From contig NZ_JAUSCF010000039.1 of NCBI RefSeq assembly GCF_030651625.1, forward strand, positions 124,001 to 188,000: 64,000 nt of DNA, given 5' to 3'. Source of the DNA: Hydrogenophaga sp. (GTDB taxonomy: Bacteria > Pseudomonadota > Gammaproteobacteria > Burkholderiales > Burkholderiaceae_C). Positions 44,100 through 52,549 of this stretch are shown one piece after another. Below the pieces are notes generated by a model. The model had not been told where the DNA came from and searched no databases. It saw only the letters and a program-made list of their open reading frames with translations. The translations under genes and the position numbers were made by a program. The stretch's first letter is position 1. The number at the start of each line of letters is the position of its first letter.

Positions 44100-44579
44100 T
44101 CAAGCGGGACCAGACCGCAATCCATAAGCCTTGCCGTCGAAGAACACGTACTCGGCGCGCACCAGAGCCGCGCCTGCTTCATCGATGAAAGTGAAGCCGA
44201 CCACAGACATTTCCGTGCCCACAGCCACCTCGGGCATTTTCCACTGGTTGATCCGGAACAGCGGCGCCAGCTCGATTTCCCAGCGCCGATCCCGGCGCGT
44301 CGGCAGCACTGCTTTACTCAACAGAGCCGTCCCATCGACGTTGGCGCTTTGGGCAGGCACCGGTCGCTGAGCGAGATCAGCAGGCAAAGCAAGCGATTCA
44401 GGCAGCTCAAGAATCAGTTCAACGTGCGGATTGCGCCATTTCACCTCGACGACCTTGCCTTCAAGATAGATGGGCCGGTTCTGGTCAAAACTGCTCCAGC
44501 CATGGTGAGCCCACGCTGTGCTGCCTGCAGCAGAAAGGCCAGCCAAGGCGCCAGCATGCAGAAATACTCGTCTTTTCAC
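44100..44579 (-). CDS. DUF6152 family secreted protein with Tat-like signal
   Basis: 159 residues. The signal MKRRVFLHAG, hydrophobic core and STAWA end look like a Tat signal. The mature start HHGWSSFD and the later YLEGKVVEVKWRNPHVELI are typical of DUF6152. Histidines at the mature N-terminus might bind a metal, but this is a guess. It follows a small membrane protein gene by 30 bases on the same strand, a pairing seen for this family. Confidence 0.75.
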   Translation of the reverse strand: MKRRVFLHAGALAGLSAAGSTAWAHHGWSSFDQNRPIYLEGKVVEVKWRNPHVELILELPESLALPADLAQRPVPAQSANVDGTALLSKAVLPTRRDRRWEIELAPLFRINQWKMPEVAVGTEMSVVGFTFIDEAGAALVRAEYVFFDGKAYGLRSGPA

Positions 44580-44609
44580 CTGTCTCTCCTGTTGAGTGTG
44601 ACCTTTGGC

Positions 44610-45029
44610 TCACACGTAGGCAATCCAGCGCCCGCAGGTCAATACCAGCAACCAGATCACGGTGGAAGCAACCATCAGGGCTTTCGCCCCGCCGTCCAGC
44701 CGCTGCAGCGATCGACGCCCATGGAACCAGCCTGCGTTGCATCCGGCCAGCATCAGCAGCAGCATCTTCGCTGTGAATGCCCTGTTCGCCAACAGTTCCT
44801 CAGCCTGGGTCGCAAACATCAACAATCCCGATGCCGTAGCCATTGCGAAGCCCAGGCCTGCAATCGCCAGACTGAGTCGTGCCAGGCTCGCCACCGGCAG
44901 ATCTGACGCAAAGCCAAACACCCGCAGCTCCAGCAAGACGAGATTCCCCAGCAACAGCCCGATGCCCAGTATGTGGACCACCTCCAGCATGGGATAGGCC
45001 CAGGGATGAGCGCCCAGTGCGGCAAACAT
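44610..45029 (-). CDS. Small integral membrane protein (DUF6644-like)
   Basis: 139 residues from the ATG at 45029; an ATG at 45143 would place 38 residues over repeat copy C and is unlikely. There are four hydrophobic segments, beginning with YPMLEVVHILGIGLLLGNLV, and a long GFAMATASGLLMFATQ helix with polar edges. Histidines in MLEVVHI and GWFHGRR might bind heme or metal. Family assignment is tentative. It is paired with the DUF6152 gene. Confidence 0.7.
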   Translation of the reverse strand: MFAALGAHPWAYPMLEVVHILGIGLLLGNLVLLELRVFGFASDLPVASLARLSLAIAGLGFAMATASGLLMFATQAEELLANRAFTAKMLLLMLAGCNAGWFHGRRSLQRLDGGAKALMVASTVIWLLVLTCGRWIAYV

Positions 45030-45090
45030 GTCAGTTGCCCCACCGCGAAGCGCGCGACCGACCACGCATGAAACGGCCCACTCCAGGGGC

Positions 45091-45175
45091 ACCGCCGGGC
45101 CGCCCGTCGACAAGCTCAGGACGGACGTCCAGTGCCGCTCCATTGAGGAGGTGACGCAAAGCGACGCGAGGGAGT
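45091..45175 (-). repeat. Dispersed intergenic repeat, copy C (degenerate)
   Basis: On the plus strand: ACCGCCGGGCCGCC, then a longer insert with ACGGACGTCC, TGCCGCTCCATTGAGGAGG and TGACGCAAAGCGACGCGAGG. It follows the same block order as copy B with more base changes and one inserted segment. It ends 6 bases from the asparaginase stop codon. Confidence 0.6.
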
Positions 45176-45181
45176 CTCATT

Positions 45182-46159
45182 TCAACCCGGCAGCAGGTTC
45201 AGCATCAGGGCAAGACGGGCTTTGAGGGGGGGGAGCCCATCCGAATCCGGGATTCCGGTTGGATCGGTAGACACCCACCCCCGCGCGCAGCGCGTGCTTC
45301 TGACCACACGCACCCCCGCAGCCATGGCGTCTTCCAGTGCCGACAGCAGCGATCGATGGATCGTGCCATTGCCCGTCCCGGCCACGACGATTCCCTGAAG
45401 AGGTGCCGGGGACTGGTTGAGGCCATGATCCAGCAGGCAACGCACCATCAGGCCATCTGCGGCCGCATGGCTCAACACGATTTCGACCCGGGGGAGTCGG
45501 GTCGCCTTCAAAAATCGCTTCACGGACGATGCATCGAACACCCCCGTTTCCCGATCCGCTGTATCGGCGAATGCTGGCCACGCCCGAAACAGACGAACCT
45601 GCCCATGCTCGACAACTCCGATCGGCCCTGCGTCGCCTGAGTCAAACGCATCCACCTGATAGGTATGAGCCTTGACAACATCAAACGCGCTGTGCACCTT
45701 GGCCGCACACACTGCCACCACGCCTTTTGCGCCCGCGCGCCGGGCCAGCAACACCGCATCGCTCAGGTTCTGCGGACCATCGGGCACCAGCGCAGTGGCC
45801 GGACGCATGGCGCATGTCAGCACCACGGGCTTGCGGGGCTTGAGCACGGACTGAAGGAGGTAGGCGGTTTCTTCCAGCGTGTCGGTTCCATGGGTGACCA
45901 CCACACCGACCACCTCAGGCCGCGCCAGATGATGGGCGACACGCGCGACCAACGCCTGCCACACAACCAGGTCCATGTCCTTGCTGTCGACCTGTGCCAC
46001 CTGCTCCACCTCGAACAAGCCGCTGGCCAATGCAGGAATGTCCCTCACCAGATCGGCCACAGCCACCTGGCCAGCCACGTAACCGCTCAGGTCGTCGGGG
46101 CGGGAAGCCCTTCCCGCTATGGTGCCCCCTGTGCCCAGCACCACCACACATCCGTCCAT
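45182..46159 (-). CDS. L-asparaginase
   Basis: 325 residues from the ATG at 46159; a GTG at 46186 is possible. The first catalytic threonine is in [14 protein letters not shown] and the second set in [35 protein letters not shown] and the [12 protein letters not shown] loop fit the family. It hydrolyses asparagine to aspartate and ammonia. No signal peptide is seen, so the cytosolic form is likely. It is divergent from lexA; the LexA boxes lie between the two starts and could also affect it. Confidence 0.92.
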   Translation of the reverse strand: MDGCVVVLGTGGTIAGRASRPDDLSGYVAGQVAVADLVRDIPALASGLFEVEQVAQVDSKDMDLVVWQALVARVAHHLARPEVVGVVVTHGTDTLEETAYLLQSVLKPRKPVVLTCAMRPATALVPDGPQNLSDAVLLARRAGAKGVVAVCAAKVHSAFDVVKAHTYQVDAFDSGDAGPIGVVEHGQVRLFRAWPAFADTADRETGVFDASSVKRFLKATRLPRVEIVLSHAAADGLMVRCLLDHGLNQSPAPLQGIVVAGTGNGTIHRSLLSALEDAMAAGVRVVRSTRCARGWVSTDPTGIPDSDGLPPLKARLALMLNLLPG

Positions 46160-46203
46160 CTTCGACAACAAATCTGCTTCGGTCACTTGCCAAATCCCAA
46201 AAA

Positions 46204-46219
46204 CTGATAAAAAATACAG
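46204..46219. promoter_or_regulatory. LexA box 1 upstream of lexA
   Basis: CTG-N10-CAG with an A/T centre (CTGATAAAAAATACAG), the SOS box form used by gamma- and betaproteobacteria. TTGCCA at 46187-46192 is a possible -35 just upstream. Confidence 0.85.
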
Positions 46220-46222
46220 TTA

Positions 46223-46238
46223 CTGGATAGGAAAACAG
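46223..46238. promoter_or_regulatory. LexA box 2 upstream of lexA
   Basis: CTG-N10-CAG (CTGGATAGGAAAACAG), centre 19 bases from box 1. Two tandem boxes resemble the E. coli lexA layout and imply self-repression. Confidence 0.8.
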
Positions 46239-46286
46239 TGTTTCACCATCCACCCGGTTGCACACCGTCCATCTCCTGAGAACGCC

Positions 46287-46973
46287 ATGATCGAGTCACA
46301 GCCCTTTGCGCCCAAGCTGACCGCCCGCCAGCAACAAATTCTGGAGCTCATCCAGTCCGCCATTGCGCGAACCGGGGCACCACCCACTCGGGCTGAAATT
46401 GCCAGTGAACTGGGCTTCAAGTCGGCGAACGCGGCAGAAGAACACTTGCAGGCCCTCGCTCGCAAAGGCGTCATCGAGCTGGTGAGCGGCACATCACGCG
46501 GCATCCGTTTGCGTAGCGAAGACCTTCAGTCCATCAATGCATCGCGGGGTCGCCAGCTTACACTGCCGCTGCCCAGCCTGACCCAGCTCATGCTGCCATT
46601 GATCGGTCGCGTGGCGGCCGGTTCACCCATCCTTGCGCAAGAGCATGTGGACCAGACCTATCAGGTCGAACGCAGCCTGTTTCAGCGCACGCCTGACTAC
46701 CTGCTGAAGGTCAGAGGCATGTCCATGCGCGACATCGGCATCATGGACGGCGACCTGCTTGCGGTCCAGGCCAGCAAAGACGCCAAAAATGGCCAGATCG
46801 TCGTTGCGCGCCTGGGTGACGACGTCACCGTCAAGCGCTTCATGCGGCGCGAGCGTTCGATTGAATTGCACGCTGAAAACCCAGACTACAAAACCATCGT
46901 GGTCGAACCGGGTGAGCCTTTTGAGATTGAGGGCCTCGCAGTGGGCCTGATACGCAACAGTTTCCAGTTCTGA
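46287..46973 (+). CDS. lexA: SOS repressor LexA
   Basis: 228 residues from the ATG at 46287 ([20 protein letters not shown]). A winged helix at residues 12-75 has [20 protein letters not shown]. The self-cleavage site is the Ala-Gly in RVAAGSPI. The catalytic serine lies in [16 protein letters not shown] and the lysine in VTVKRFMRR. It represses DNA-damage genes until RecA filaments trigger cleavage. The double operator upstream shows autoregulation. An unknown gene follows. Confidence 0.97.
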   Translation: MIESQPFAPKLTARQQQILELIQSAIARTGAPPTRAEIASELGFKSANAAEEHLQALARKGVIELVSGTSRGIRLRSEDLQSINASRGRQLTLPLPSLTQLMLPLIGRVAAGSPILAQEHVDQTYQVERSLFQRTPDYLLKVRGMSMRDIGIMDGDLLAVQASKDAKNGQIVVARLGDDVTVKRFMRRERSIELHAENPDYKTIVVEPGEPFEIEGLAVGLIRNSFQF

Positions 46974-47101
46974 CGAAACTGGCGTCGCCTCAGCAGGTGG
47001 CGGGCGTTTGGCCTGGGGGTCCGCAAGGCCTTCTGGCACATCCCTGCGTTGGCGACTTCATTTCAATCCTGCCTGTGTTCAACCCCTCCAAGGAGTTTCG
47101 C

Positions 47102-47464
47102 ATGGGAATCCGCTTCAAATCCAGCACATGGCGCGCGCCATTGCGGCTGATCGACAACTTGCTGCCTTTGTGGTCAACGGCACAAACCGCCAGGCCTCTC
47201 CAACCCAACCGCGCGCTTCAACTGTTCGCCCGCGCGGGCTGGCTCAACCCGAGCTCAGGGTCTCGGGAGCGCCCTTCCCCTCCTGCGGCGGATCCAGTTT
47301 CAGGTCCCCTGGTCTGTGGTGTTCGCGTGCTGCGATCCACCCATGTGGGCGTTGGCGGCAGGCGCGACATGCGCATGGTGATATCTGGCCGAATTGGCGA
47401 TGTCTGCGCGGAGCTGGACCGCATGGCCGCGCAGGAACAGGCTTCGCTGATGCGGCAGATGTAA
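47102..47464 (+). CDS. Unknown 120-residue protein downstream of lexA
   Basis: The ATG at 47102 has a strong AGGAG 6 bases upstream, which supports a real gene. The N-terminal half is rich in Arg, Leu and Trp, the middle is Pro- and Ser-rich and probably unstructured, and the end is a helix-forming segment with MRMVISGRIGDVCAELDRMA. I do not recognise the family. It starts 128 bases after lexA with no terminator seen, so it may be under SOS control, where lexA-linked sulA-type division inhibitors or imu genes are often found. No resemblance to SulA was seen. Confidence 0.6.
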   Translation: MGIRFKSSTWRAPLRLIDNLLPLWSTAQTARPLQPNRALQLFARAGWLNPSSGSRERPSPPAADPVSGPLVCGVRVLRSTHVGVGGRRDMRMVISGRIGDVCAELDRMAAQEQASLMRQM

Positions 47465-47759
47465 CAACCCGGAGGTTGCACGCCAGACGGCCTCGAGGCG
47501 ATGCGCGTGTGAACAGCGTACGACCTGGTGCCCGATTTCAGATAGGGTTCTCTCGCTGCCGGCGAGAGGAAGTGGCCGGAGTGGCACTTGTCGCGCGGCA
47601 CTGCTCTCCACGCATTGCAGCCGTTGTGGTTTCGTTTCGCATGGTCCCGGGGCGCTGTGCGGGTCAAGGGCGCGCTTCAGGTCACGAATCGAAACAAGTC
47701 GGGTCGGTTGTGCGCAAGCCCAGTGTCGTTATGGAATTTCGTGCGGGCACAATAGCGGC
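47465..47759. other. Intergenic region before the hydroxyacid dehydrogenase
   Basis: 295 bases with no supported gene. It holds a short hairpin TCTCGC / GCGAGA near 47551 without a T-run. No convincing promoter hexamers were seen. Confidence 0.5.
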
Positions 47760-48767
47760 ATGAATATTGTGATCCTCGATGACTATCAGGACGCCGTGCG
47801 CAAGCTGCGCTGCGCCGAAAAGCTGGAACCCTATCCGGCCAAGGTTTTCACCAACACCGTCAAAGGCGTGGGCCAGCTTGCTGTGCGCTTGAGGGATGCC
47901 GACGTGCTGGTGTTGATTCGAGAGCGCACCCACATCACCCGGCAATTGATCGAGAAGCTGCCAAAGCTCAAGCTCGTTGTCCAGACGGGTCGCGTGGGTG
48001 CCCATCTCGATGTGAATGCCTGCACGGAACGAGGCATTGCGGTGGCCGAAGGCGTGGGCGCCCCATTCTCGACGGCCGAGCTGACCTGGGCGCTGATCAT
48101 GGCCTCCATGCGCCGCATCCCCCAATATGTGTCCAGTCTGAAGCACGGCGCCTGGCAGCAGTCCGGGCTCAAATCCTCGGCCATGCCCACCAACTTCGGT
48201 ATTGGCATGGTGTTGCGGGGCAAGACACTGGGTGTCTGGAGCTACGGAAAGATCGGTCAGCTTGTGGCGGGCTACGGTCGGGCCTTCGGTATGCGCGTGG
48301 TCATCTGGGGCAGCGAAGCGTCTCGCGCCCGTGCGGCAGCCGATGGCTTCGATGTCGCAACCTGCAAAGAAGATTTTTTTGAATCTGCCGACGTGTTGTC
48401 GGTGCATCTCCGCCTGAGCGAAACCAGCGCTGGCTGCATCACGCTGGATGATCTTGGGCGCATGAAGCCCACCTCGCTGCTGGTGAACACCTCTCGCGCC
48501 GAACTGCTCGAGCCAGAGGCACTGCTGGCAGCGCTGAACCGGGGCAGACCGGGCATGGCCGCAGTGGACGTGTTTGAATCGGAGCCTATTCTTCAGGGGC
48601 ATGCCCTGCTCAGGCTGGAGAACTGCATCTGCACGCCCCATATCGGCTACGTCGAGCAGGACAGCTACGAATCCTATTTCTCTGCGGCCTTTGACAACGT
48701 GGTGAACTTCATCAAGGGCACACCGACGAACATCGTGAACCCAGGCGCGCTTCAGGTTAGGCGCTGA
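47760..48767 (+). CDS. D-2-hydroxyacid dehydrogenase family protein
   Basis: 335 residues. Substrate and NAD domains are in the SerA/DdlA-like order. The catalytic Arg is in LVNTSRAELLEPE, Glu in VDVFESEPI and His in TPHIGYVEQ. The nucleotide loop reads GVWSYGKIG, where the first glycine of GxGxxG is serine. The likely substrate is a 2-keto or D-2-hydroxy acid, but it cannot be read from sequence. It converges on the FimV-like gene across a terminator. Confidence 0.88.
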   Translation: MNIVILDDYQDAVRKLRCAEKLEPYPAKVFTNTVKGVGQLAVRLRDADVLVLIRERTHITRQLIEKLPKLKLVVQTGRVGAHLDVNACTERGIAVAEGVGAPFSTAELTWALIMASMRRIPQYVSSLKHGAWQQSGLKSSAMPTNFGIGMVLRGKTLGVWSYGKIGQLVAGYGRAFGMRVVIWGSEASRARAAADGFDVATCKEDFFESADVLSVHLRLSETSAGCITLDDLGRMKPTSLLVNTSRAELLEPEALLAALNRGRPGMAAVDVFESEPILQGHALLRLENCICTPHIGYVEQDSYESYFSAAFDNVVNFIKGTPTNIVNPGALQVRR

Positions 48768-48781
48768 GCCGGCAATGCGAG

Positions 48782-48818
48782 GAAAACCAACGCCAGATTT
48801 CACCTGGCGTTGGTTTTC
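48782..48818. terminator. Bidirectional terminator between the dehydrogenase and FimV-like genes
   Basis: Perfect 15-bp stem GAAAACCAACGCCAG / CTGGCGTTGGTTTTC with a 7-base loop between convergent genes. Confidence 0.9.
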
Positions 48819-48826
48819 GGAACAAA

Positions 48827-50926
48827 TCAGTTCTTCCCACTGTTGCCGCGATCGGATGGCGCGTCGTCCTCCGACGGTGGCACGAAATCGAGCACCTCGA
48901 AATCAATCAGGTTGCTCGCTGGTCCTTGTGTCGATGATTCCCCGGGCTTGACGGGTTTTGACGTGGGCTCGACCGGCGCGGCCACTTCGGGCAGCGAAGC
49001 TTCAAACTCCGAATAGGCATCCAGCTCGGTGAGATCCAGGTCCAGACCCAGACGGGGGGAGGCTGGCGGCATGGACTCCATCGGTTCGGTGTGGCGCTCC
49101 ATGGGTTCTGCCGCATCAGCGGCAGCGATGGTGGTTGCCGCCACCGATGTTCCAGCGACCCCGGCGGCTTTGAGAGGCTGTACCTTGGTGTGCTGAAAGT
49201 TGGTGAGCGCGTCGGGTGCGGCTTCGCGCTTGACGATGTCTTTGGCGATGGTGTGAAGAAGAAGCAATTCCCGATACGCTTCAAGATCAAACACCTCACC
49301 TTCGCCATCGCCAGCTTCGCGAAATATCGACTGTTCGATCACGTCCAGCACGCGAGCATCGCCCCACAGCGCTTGAATTCGTGTGAAGGCGGTCTCGTAG
49401 GATTCGAGTCCGCGGCTTTGATCGGAATAGTGCTCAAACGGTGGCGCGCCCGCATTGAACACCTCGTTGAACTCGGTGCGAAGGCGGTCGTAATCGTCGC
49501 GACGGTCCAGCCGGTGGTAGAGCTTGAACAAGTCAAGGTAGGCCAGAGGACTCGGCTCATGGCTGTCTGCCAGGTGGTTCACCAGCACCTGGATGGCTTG
49601 CTCATCTTCACCCAGCGAAACGAAAAAATCTGCCTGTTGCTGGACATCGAACAGTTCTTCCGTGGCCACGGAGCGTCCCCCCCCGATCGCGCTGGCAGAA
49701 AAGTCCCGCTTGTCGCGTGATGGGATGGAAGGGATGCTGTCGCTCTCCCGAGAGCTCAACCTGGAAGCCAATGCGTCGCCCTGCCGTGGTCCGCCGAAAC
49801 CGGAGTCTTCCCCCAGATCAAAATCCAGATCCAGATCAACGTCACCGCCTTTTGCGGGGACAGATGGTTCCTTGGTCTTTTGGGCCAGTTCGGCCTTGGA
49901 GTCTTCGGACCACCATGCCTTCGATGCTTCGCCGTCCTGCGCCTCCCCTTTTCGGCGCCAGACCACGATCAATGCCAACAATGCCATCAGCAGCAAGGCC
50001 GCAAGCAGATAGACCAGCCAGCTCATGTAGCGCGAACGGTCCAGGCTTGACTTCATCTGGGCGATGGTGGCCTGGTTGCGCGCTTCTTCGCTCCTGAGGC
50101 CCTGGGCCTCCGCTTCCAGCACCGCGAGCTTTTGTGCGTCACGCAAGATGTCATCGGGCGACGCGTTGATGGCCGCCCACAGACGGGCGGCGGACGCACG
50201 AACTTCCTCTGAATCGGTTGGCTCACTGAGCATGGTCATGGACAACCTGAGCGTGGGATCGCGCTCTATGTTCAAGCTGAGATCGACGGGCTCCAGCTGC
50301 AGACGCGGCGCTGACGCGGGAGGTTGTGGGGCGGCAGGACGTCGCACCACGCTGGGTGGGGTGGAGGCCTGAGCAGGCGCTCGTACAGCAGAGGCCACGG
50401 GCGGCGTGGTACGCGGACGCGAGGCTTGCGTTCCCCCGGCTGCTGCGGAAGCATCAGGCGACGCCACCGCCGGGGCTGCCTGGGACGCGCCTGCCGTAGG
50501 CAAGGGAGCAACAGCGACGGGCAGGGGAGGTGCGGCGGGCTGCCGCGCCGACTGGGTTTCAGTAACCAGGTCGGCAAGGAACACATACTGCCGGGCGTGA
50601 GAGGCGTTGCACCCGGCTCGCAGGTCGACCATGACAATGGGTTCATCAATGACCCTGGCGGCCTGAACGCGAATGGAGGCCTCGGCGTCGGGGGCCGTCC
50701 TTTGAGGAATCAGGCTCACGACGGTGGAGGGCAACAGGGTGTCACCATAGCGCACGTCGGCAGACAGGCAAAGTGCATTCAATTCTTCGCCCGGCGCCAG
50801 CAAAACCTGGATCCGCACATCCAGTGGACGACCGATCACCGCAGCGCCACTCTGCCGCCCCAAAGACGCAGCGGCACTGCTCAGCACAGTTGATAGCAAA
50901 ATACAGCCCAACCAGAACTGGCGCAC
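48827..50926 (-). CDS. FimV-like membrane protein, GTG start
   Basis: 699 residues from the GTG at 50926, with AAGGA 9 bases upstream. The signal peptide ends near SSAAAS. A FimV-type N-terminal domain (GRPLDVRIQVLLAPGEELNA) is followed by a long Pro/Ala/Ser linker, a coiled region at about 270-310 and one membrane helix (WLVYLLAALLLMALLALIVV). The cytoplasmic part is very acidic, with DLDLDFDLGEDSGFGG and TPR-like helices (FFVSLGEDEQAIQVLVNHL). No LysM domain is recognisable. It may organise a polar or cell-envelope complex, as FimV does. Confidence 0.82.
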   Translation of the reverse strand: MRQFWLGCILLSTVLSSAAASLGRQSGAAVIGRPLDVRIQVLLAPGEELNALCLSADVRYGDTLLPSTVVSLIPQRTAPDAEASIRVQAARVIDEPIVMVDLRAGCNASHARQYVFLADLVTETQSARQPAAPPLPVAVAPLPTAGASQAAPAVASPDASAAAGGTQASRPRTTPPVASAVRAPAQASTPPSVVRRPAAPQPPASAPRLQLEPVDLSLNIERDPTLRLSMTMLSEPTDSEEVRASAARLWAAINASPDDILRDAQKLAVLEAEAQGLRSEEARNQATIAQMKSSLDRSRYMSWLVYLLAALLLMALLALIVVWRRKGEAQDGEASKAWWSEDSKAELAQKTKEPSVPAKGGDVDLDLDFDLGEDSGFGGPRQGDALASRLSSRESDSIPSIPSRDKRDFSASAIGGGRSVATEELFDVQQQADFFVSLGEDEQAIQVLVNHLADSHEPSPLAYLDLFKLYHRLDRRDDYDRLRTEFNEVFNAGAPPFEHYSDQSRGLESYETAFTRIQALWGDARVLDVIEQSIFREAGDGEGEVFDLEAYRELLLLHTIAKDIVKREAAPDALTNFQHTKVQPLKAAGVAGTSVAATTIAAADAAEPMERHTEPMESMPPASPRLGLDLDLTELDAYSEFEASLPEVAAPVEPTSKPVKPGESSTQGPASNLIDFEVLDFVPPSEDDAPSDRGNSGKN

Positions 50927-50944
50927 GTCAGTTTTCCTTTGTTA

Positions 50945-50979
50945 TTCGGTGAATCATTCTGTCATAGGTTCTCACCGAA
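50945..50979. promoter_or_regulatory. Inverted repeat, candidate operator between fimV-like and hydroxyacyl-CoA dehydrogenase genes
   Basis: Perfect 8-base arms TTCGGTGA / TCACCGAA separated by 19 bases, in a 75-base gap between divergent starts. The spacing suits a dimeric regulator or two half-sites. The regulator is unknown. Confidence 0.4.
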
Positions 50980-51001
50980 CTTCTTGAGTTAATACCTTGA
51001 T

Positions 51002-52522
51002 ATGCAAGCCATTTTTGAAACAACGGGAATAGTTGGCACAGGCGCCATGGGCAGAGGCATTGCACAGATGGCGGCACAGGCAGGAAGCCGGGTGATTCTG
51101 TTTGACGTTCAACCTGGTGCCGCGGAATCGGCTAGGGACGCGCTCCGTGCGACATGGCAGAAACTGGTGGAAAAAGGAAAGCTGGACGCTGACCGGATGC
51201 AGGCATGTGTGGAACGGCTGACGGTGGCTGAAGACCTCGCCGATCTGGCCCCCTGCTCCCTGGTCATTGAGGCCATCGTGGAAAAGCTGGATGTCAAACA
51301 ACGTTTGTTCCGCGACCTGGAAGCCATCGTGGGCGCCGAAGCGGTGCTCGCAACCAATACGTCTTCCCTTTCGGTGACGGCAATTGGTGCGGGCCTTAGC
51401 CGTCCGGCGCAATTCGCGGGCTATCACTTTTTCAATCCTGTTCCGCTGATGCGTGTGGTCGAAGTCATCTCCGGGCTGAAAACCGACCCCGTTGTTTGCA
51501 AACAACTTTCCGATTTTGCACGTCAATTCGGACACACCCCGGTGTCGGCGCAAGATACACCGGGATTTATTGTCAACCATGCGGGGCGGGGCTACGGAAC
51601 AGAGGCGTTGCGAGTGGTCGGCGAAAAGGTGGCCGACTTCGCAACCATCGATCGCATCCTGAAGGATCAGATGGGATTCAAGCTCGGCCCGTTCGAACTC
51701 ATGGACCTGACCGCGCTGGATGTGTCGCACCCGGTGATGGAGTCCATCTACCACCAGTACTTTGAAGAACCCCGCTACCGCCCGAGTGTGATCACCGCGC
51801 AGCGCTTGGCCGGCGGCATGGTGGGCAAGAAGGTGGGCGCAGGCTTTTACGCCTATCAGAATGGCGTGGCGCAGGTGCCCGCAGACCCTCCCGCCCCTGC
51901 AGCAGATCCGTTGCCGCCCGTGTGGGTGTCGCCCAAAGCGGCTCGCCGGCCAGAGCTCTACCAGTTGCTCAAGGCGCTGGGTGCAGGCATCGAAACCGGC
52001 GCGACACCGTCCGAGGCTGCCCTGATTCTGGTCGCTCCGCTGGGCCTGGACGTCACCACACTCGCAGCAGTCGAGCGGCTTGACGCCACCCGCACCATGG
52101 GCATCGACATGATGCTGGAAGACACTGCAACCAAACGGCGTGTTCTGGCAACCAACCCGGCCACCCGTCCCGACATGCGCGACGCCGCACACGCCCTGTT
52201 TGCCCGGGATGGCAAAGCCGTGAGTGTGATACGCGACAGTGGTGGATTTGTCTCGCAGCGTGTGGTCGCCACCATCGTCAACATCGCGGCCGACATGTGC
52301 CAGCAAGGCATTTGCACGCCGGCCGATCTGGATGTGGCCGTTACTCTCGGGCTGGGGTACCCGATGGGGCCCCTGGCCATGGGCGACCGGATCGGCCCCA
52401 CCAACTTGCTGGAAATTCTGTTCAACCTCCAGACGGTGTACGGCGATCCGCGCTACCGCCCCTCACCCTGGTTGCGCCGGCGTGGCGCATTGGGACTGAG
52501 CCTGACGCACGAAGAAATCTGA
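51002..52522 (+). CDS. 3-hydroxyacyl-CoA dehydrogenase (PaaH-like, 506 aa)
   Basis: NAD loop GIVGTGAMGRGIAQMAAQAG at residues 9-28. Catalytic His is in GYHFFNPVPLMRVVEV, with the ASN-type NTSSLSVTAI before it. The second half repeats the C-terminal domain (FVSQRVVATIVNIAADM, GLGYPMGPLAMGDRIG), giving the long PaaH/PaaC-type form. It oxidises 3-hydroxyacyl-CoA to 3-ketoacyl-CoA. No clear ribosome site precedes this ATG. It heads a plus-strand run of five genes. Confidence 0.92.
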   Translation: MQAIFETTGIVGTGAMGRGIAQMAAQAGSRVILFDVQPGAAESARDALRATWQKLVEKGKLDADRMQACVERLTVAEDLADLAPCSLVIEAIVEKLDVKQRLFRDLEAIVGAEAVLATNTSSLSVTAIGAGLSRPAQFAGYHFFNPVPLMRVVEVISGLKTDPVVCKQLSDFARQFGHTPVSAQDTPGFIVNHAGRGYGTEALRVVGEKVADFATIDRILKDQMGFKLGPFELMDLTALDVSHPVMESIYHQYFEEPRYRPSVITAQRLAGGMVGKKVGAGFYAYQNGVAQVPADPPAPAADPLPPVWVSPKAARRPELYQLLKALGAGIETGATPSEAALILVAPLGLDVTTLAAVERLDATRTMGIDMMLEDTATKRRVLATNPATRPDMRDAAHALFARDGKAVSVIRDSGGFVSQRVVATIVNIAADMCQQGICTPADLDVAVTLGLGYPMGPLAMGDRIGPTNLLEILFNLQTVYGDPRYRPSPWLRRRGALGLSLTHEEI

Positions 52523-52549
52523 AGCCTGAGCCACTGAACGACTACACAC

